Position numbers and translations under genes: made by a program
Notes under the pieces: model-generated
What the model was told of the DNA's origin: nothing
What the model saw: the letters and a program-made list of their open reading frames with translations, nothing else
Databases searched by the model: none
Source: Membranipora membranacea
Lineage: Eukaryota > Bryozoa > Gymnolaemata > Cheilostomatida > Membraniporidae
Reading direction: 5' to 3'
NCBI GenBank assembly: GCA_914767715.1
Contig: OU612065.1
Span: 28,894,001 to 28,958,000, forward strand
Length of the DNA: 64,000 bases
Part shown: piece after piece, positions 61,443 through 64,000 of the stretch
Layout: every line of letters begins with the position of its first letter
Position numbering within the stretch: the stretch's first letter is position 1

Positions 61443-63112
61443 ATCTGGCCGTAAAAAACACCAAGGGTCCCCCCTTTGTTACTTTTTATAATTTTAAAGT
61501 CGCTCTCATCTCTGTTCTATTTATCGTAGGATCTTCATATTCTGGAATTTGAATGAGGCCAATGAGGCCATCAACTGGTCAGAGTTTAAAAGAAATCCGA
61601 TGGCTTTTTAGTTTTTTCGCCTGCCGTTTGGCATGTTTTTTTATGTCAAAATTGGCCCTCGTTAAAAATGTTGCTGACGCCAATCTAAGAGGGGCAGCCC
61701 CGAACGGTTTTCCGTTCCAAAGTCAGCATGAAATTCCACACGGTATAGAGTAGGTTAGAAGGCAATCTATTTTTTAATCTGGCCGTAAAAAACACCAAGG
61801 GTCCCCCCTTTGTTACTTTTTATAATTTTAAAGTCGCTCTCATCTCTGTTCTATTTATCGTAGGATCTTCATATTCTGGAATTTGAATGAGGCCAATGAG
61901 GCCATCAACTGGTCAGAGTTTAAAAGAAATCCGATGGCTTTTTAATTTTTTCGCCTGCCGTTTGGCATGTTTTTTTATGTCAAAATTGGCCCTCGTTAAA
62001 AATGTTGCTGACGCCAATCTAAGAGGGGCAGCCCCGAACGTTTTTCCGCTCCAAAGTCAGCATGAAATTCCACACGGTATAGAGTAGGTTAGAAGGCAAT
62101 CTATTTTTTAATCTGGCCGTAAAAAACACCAAGGGTCCCCCTTTTGTTACTTTTTATAATTTTAAAGTCGCTCTCATCTCTGTTCTATTTATCGTAGGAT
62201 CTTCATATTCTGGAATTTGAATGAGGCCAATGAGGCCATCAACTGGTCAGAGTTTAAAAGAAATCCGATGGCTTTTTAATTTTTTCGCCTGCCGTTTGGC
62301 ATGTTTTTTTATGTCAAAATTGGCCCTCGTTAAAAATGTTGCTGACGCCAATCTAAGAGGGGCAGCCCCGAACGGTTTTCCGTTCCAAAGTCAGCATGAA
62401 ATTCCACACGGTATAGAGTAGGTTAGAAGGCAATCTATTTTTTAATCTGGCCGTAAAAAACACCAAGGGTCCCCCCTTTGTTACTTTTTATAATTTTAAA
62501 GTCGCTCTCATCTCTGTTCTATTTATCGTAGGATCTTCATATTCTGGAATTTGAATGAGGCCAATGAGGCCATCAACTGGTCAGAGTTTAAAAGAAATCC
62601 GATGGCTTTTTAATTTTTTCGCCTGCCGTTTGGCATGTTTTTTTATGTCAAAATTGGCCCTCGTTAAAAATGTTGCTGACGCCAATCTAAGAGGGGCAGC
62701 CCCGAACGGTTTTCCGTTCCAAAGTCAGCATGAAATTCCACACGGTATAGAGTAGGTTAGAAGGCAATCTATTTTTTAATCTGGCCGTAAAAAACACCAA
62801 GGGTCCCCCCTTTGTTACTTTTTATAATTTTAAAGTCGCTCTCATCTCTGTTCTATTTATCGTAGGATCTTCATATTCTGGAATTTGAATGAGGCCAATG
62901 AGGCCATCAACTGGTCAGAGTTTAAAAGAAATCCGATGGCTTTTTAATTTTTTCGCCTGCCGTTTGGCATGTTTTTTTATGTCAAAATTGGCCCTCGTTA
63001 AAAATGTTGCTGACGCCAATCTAAGAGGGGCAGCCCCGAACGGTTTTCCGTTCCAAAGTCAGCATGAAATTCCACACGGTATAGAGTAGGTTAGAAGGCA
63101 ATCTATTTTTTA
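61443..63112 (+). repeat. Five monomers, near consensus, with a haplotype pair also found at 27 kb
   Basis: 61443 has TTTTAGTTTTTTCGCC. 61777 has AACGTTTTTCCGCTCC, and 62111 starts with CCCCCTTTTG; both markers occur in the same order at 27041 and 27375. 62445 and 62779 are indistinguishable from consensus by eye. Confidence 0.82.
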
Positions 63113-64000
63113 ATCTGGCCGTAAAAAACACCAAGGGTCCCCCCTTTGTTACTTTTCATAATTTTAAAGTCACTCTCATCTCTGTTCTATTTATCGTAGG
63201 ATCTTCATATTCTGGAATTTGAATGAGGCCAATGAGGCCATCAACTGGTCAGAGTTTAAAAGAAATCCGATGGCTTTTTAATTTTTTCGCCTGCTGTTTG
63301 GCATGTCTTTTTATGTCAAAATTGGCCCTCGTTAAAAATGTTGCTGACGCCAATCTAAGAGGGGCAGCCCCGAACGGTTTTCCGTTCCAAAGTCAGCATG
63401 AAATTCCACACGGTATAGAGTAGGTTAGAAGGCAATCTATTTTTTAATCTGGCCGTAAAAAACACCAAGGGTCCCCCCTTTGTTTCTTTTTATAATTTTA
63501 AAGTCGCTCTCATCTCTGTTCTATTTATCGTAGGATCTTCATATTCTGGAATTTTAATGAGGCCAATGAGGCCATCAACTGGTCAGAGTTTAAAAGAAAT
63601 CCGATGGCTTTTTAATTCTTTCGCCTGCCGTTTGGCATGTTTTTTATGTCAAAATTGGCCCTCGTTAAAAATGTTGCTGACGCCAATCTAAGAGGGGCAG
63701 CCCCGAACGGTTTTCCGTTCCAAAGTCAGAATGAAATTCCACACGGTATAGAGTAGGTTAGAAGGCAATCTATTTTTTAATCTGGCCGTAAAAAACACCA
63801 AGGGTCCCCCCTTTGTTACTTTTTATAATTTTAAAGTCGCTCTCATCTCTGTTCTATTTATCATAGGATCTTCATATTCTGGAATTTGAATGAGGCCAAT
63901 GAGGCCATCAACTGGTCAGAGTTTAAAAGAAATCCGATGGCTTTTTAATTTTTTCGCCTGCCGTTTGGCATGTTTTTTTATGTCAAAATTGGCCCTCGTT
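63113..64000 (+). repeat. Segment VII, dispersed copy 3 (runs off the right edge)
   Basis: CTGCTGTTT/GTCTTTTTATG, then TTTCTTTT/GAATTTTAATG/AATTCTTTCGCC (333 bp, GTTTTTTATG and GTCAGAATG), then a partial monomer from 63780 with ATCATAGG. The start lies 4009 bp (12 monomers) after the copy at 59104. Its second monomer keeps AATTCTTTCGCC like 50751, which the 59438 copy lacks. Confidence 0.85.

Larger units (their letters stand above)
1..64000 (+). repeat. Satellite DNA array, 334-bp monomer, 191 complete copies plus a partial
   Basis: The same unit recurs head to tail from the first base to the last with no interruption, inversion or inserted element. Landmarks such as ATCTGGCCGT, AATGAGGCC twice in tandem, GGGGCAGCCCC and GAACGGTTTTCCGTTC return every 334 bp. 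Most monomers are exactly 334 bp; lengths seen run from 325 to 337 bp. Neighbours usually differ at only a few positions, so the copies are strongly homogenised. The unit is about 40% G+C. This form of organisation is known from eukaryotic heterochromatin (centromeric, pericentromeric or subtelomeric); which of these applies cannot be read from the sequence. I do not recognise the family. Assembly error is possible in such repeats, but the many private and shared variants argue against simple duplication of one read. Confidence 0.98.

Noticed and set aside
1-64000. CRISPR array
   Set aside because: The repeat is 334 bp with no unique spacers between short repeats, and variation is spread over the whole unit.
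1-64000. Remnant of a transposon or LINE/SINE tail as the origin of the unit
   Set aside because: The minus strand has a stretch vaguely like the TTTCATG-containing tails seen in some arthropod repeats, but no coding domain, terminal repeat, target-site duplication or poly-A tail is present. The resemblance is too weak to claim.

Overview
The whole 64,000-base window is one uninterrupted tandem array of a single satellite DNA. The repeat unit is 334 bp, about 40% G+C, always in the same orientation. I count 191 complete monomers plus a 221-bp partial one at the right edge (63780-64000). Neither array edge lies in the window. I see no protein gene, RNA gene, transposon, CRISPR array or replication origin that can be supported. 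An array this long of such similar units is typical of eukaryotic centromeric, pericentromeric or subtelomeric heterochromatin. The species cannot be named from this sequence. CpG is barely depleted in the unit (12 seen against about 13.4 expected), which argues mildly against a heavily CpG-methylated genome such as a vertebrate's. Throughout, unit position 1 is the A of ATCTGGCCGT, and the reference unit is 1337-1670.

The unit has an A+T-rich left part, a 9-bp direct duplication (unit 110-127), T-rich tracts (163-200), two abutting inverted repeats (249-259 and 260-275), and an A/T inverted repeat across the monomer junction (328 to 16 of the next unit). An open frame of 66 codons (unit 111-311) survives in most monomers, but it looks like a by-product of homogenisation, not a gene.

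The interesting content is the higher-order layout, read from linked diagnostic bases. 1-10346: the most divergent domain, with many monomer types and offset duplications of 8 and 9 monomers. 11683-15024: a 5-monomer unit in two tandem copies. 15025-18357: monomers with private changes, including one 8-bp deletion. 18358-21695: a 7-monomer duplication whose second copy lost one monomer by an internal crossover. 21696-25037: a second, unrelated 5-monomer unit in two copies, with parts recurring at 27709-29045 and 35057-36393. 29046-32386: a 6-monomer repeat, partly duplicated. 35725-40394: a 7-monomer unit of 2335 bp in two copies. 40729-43066: a 4-monomer repeat. 43067-58,800: a subfamily marked by two linked junction substitutions, interrupted at 50751-54095 by another family that includes a 4-monomer unit in two copies. 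59104-61442 and 63113-64000: further copies of the 50417-54429 segment.

The array therefore has no single higher-order period. It is a mosaic of local 4-, 5-, 6-, 7- and 8-monomer duplications, with dispersed copies up to 34.7 kb apart. This is the signature expected of repeated unequal exchange, gene conversion, or break-induced or rolling-circle amplification. Several monomers are visible recombination hybrids. All monomer typing was done by eye from diagnostic bases; no alignment or database search was run.
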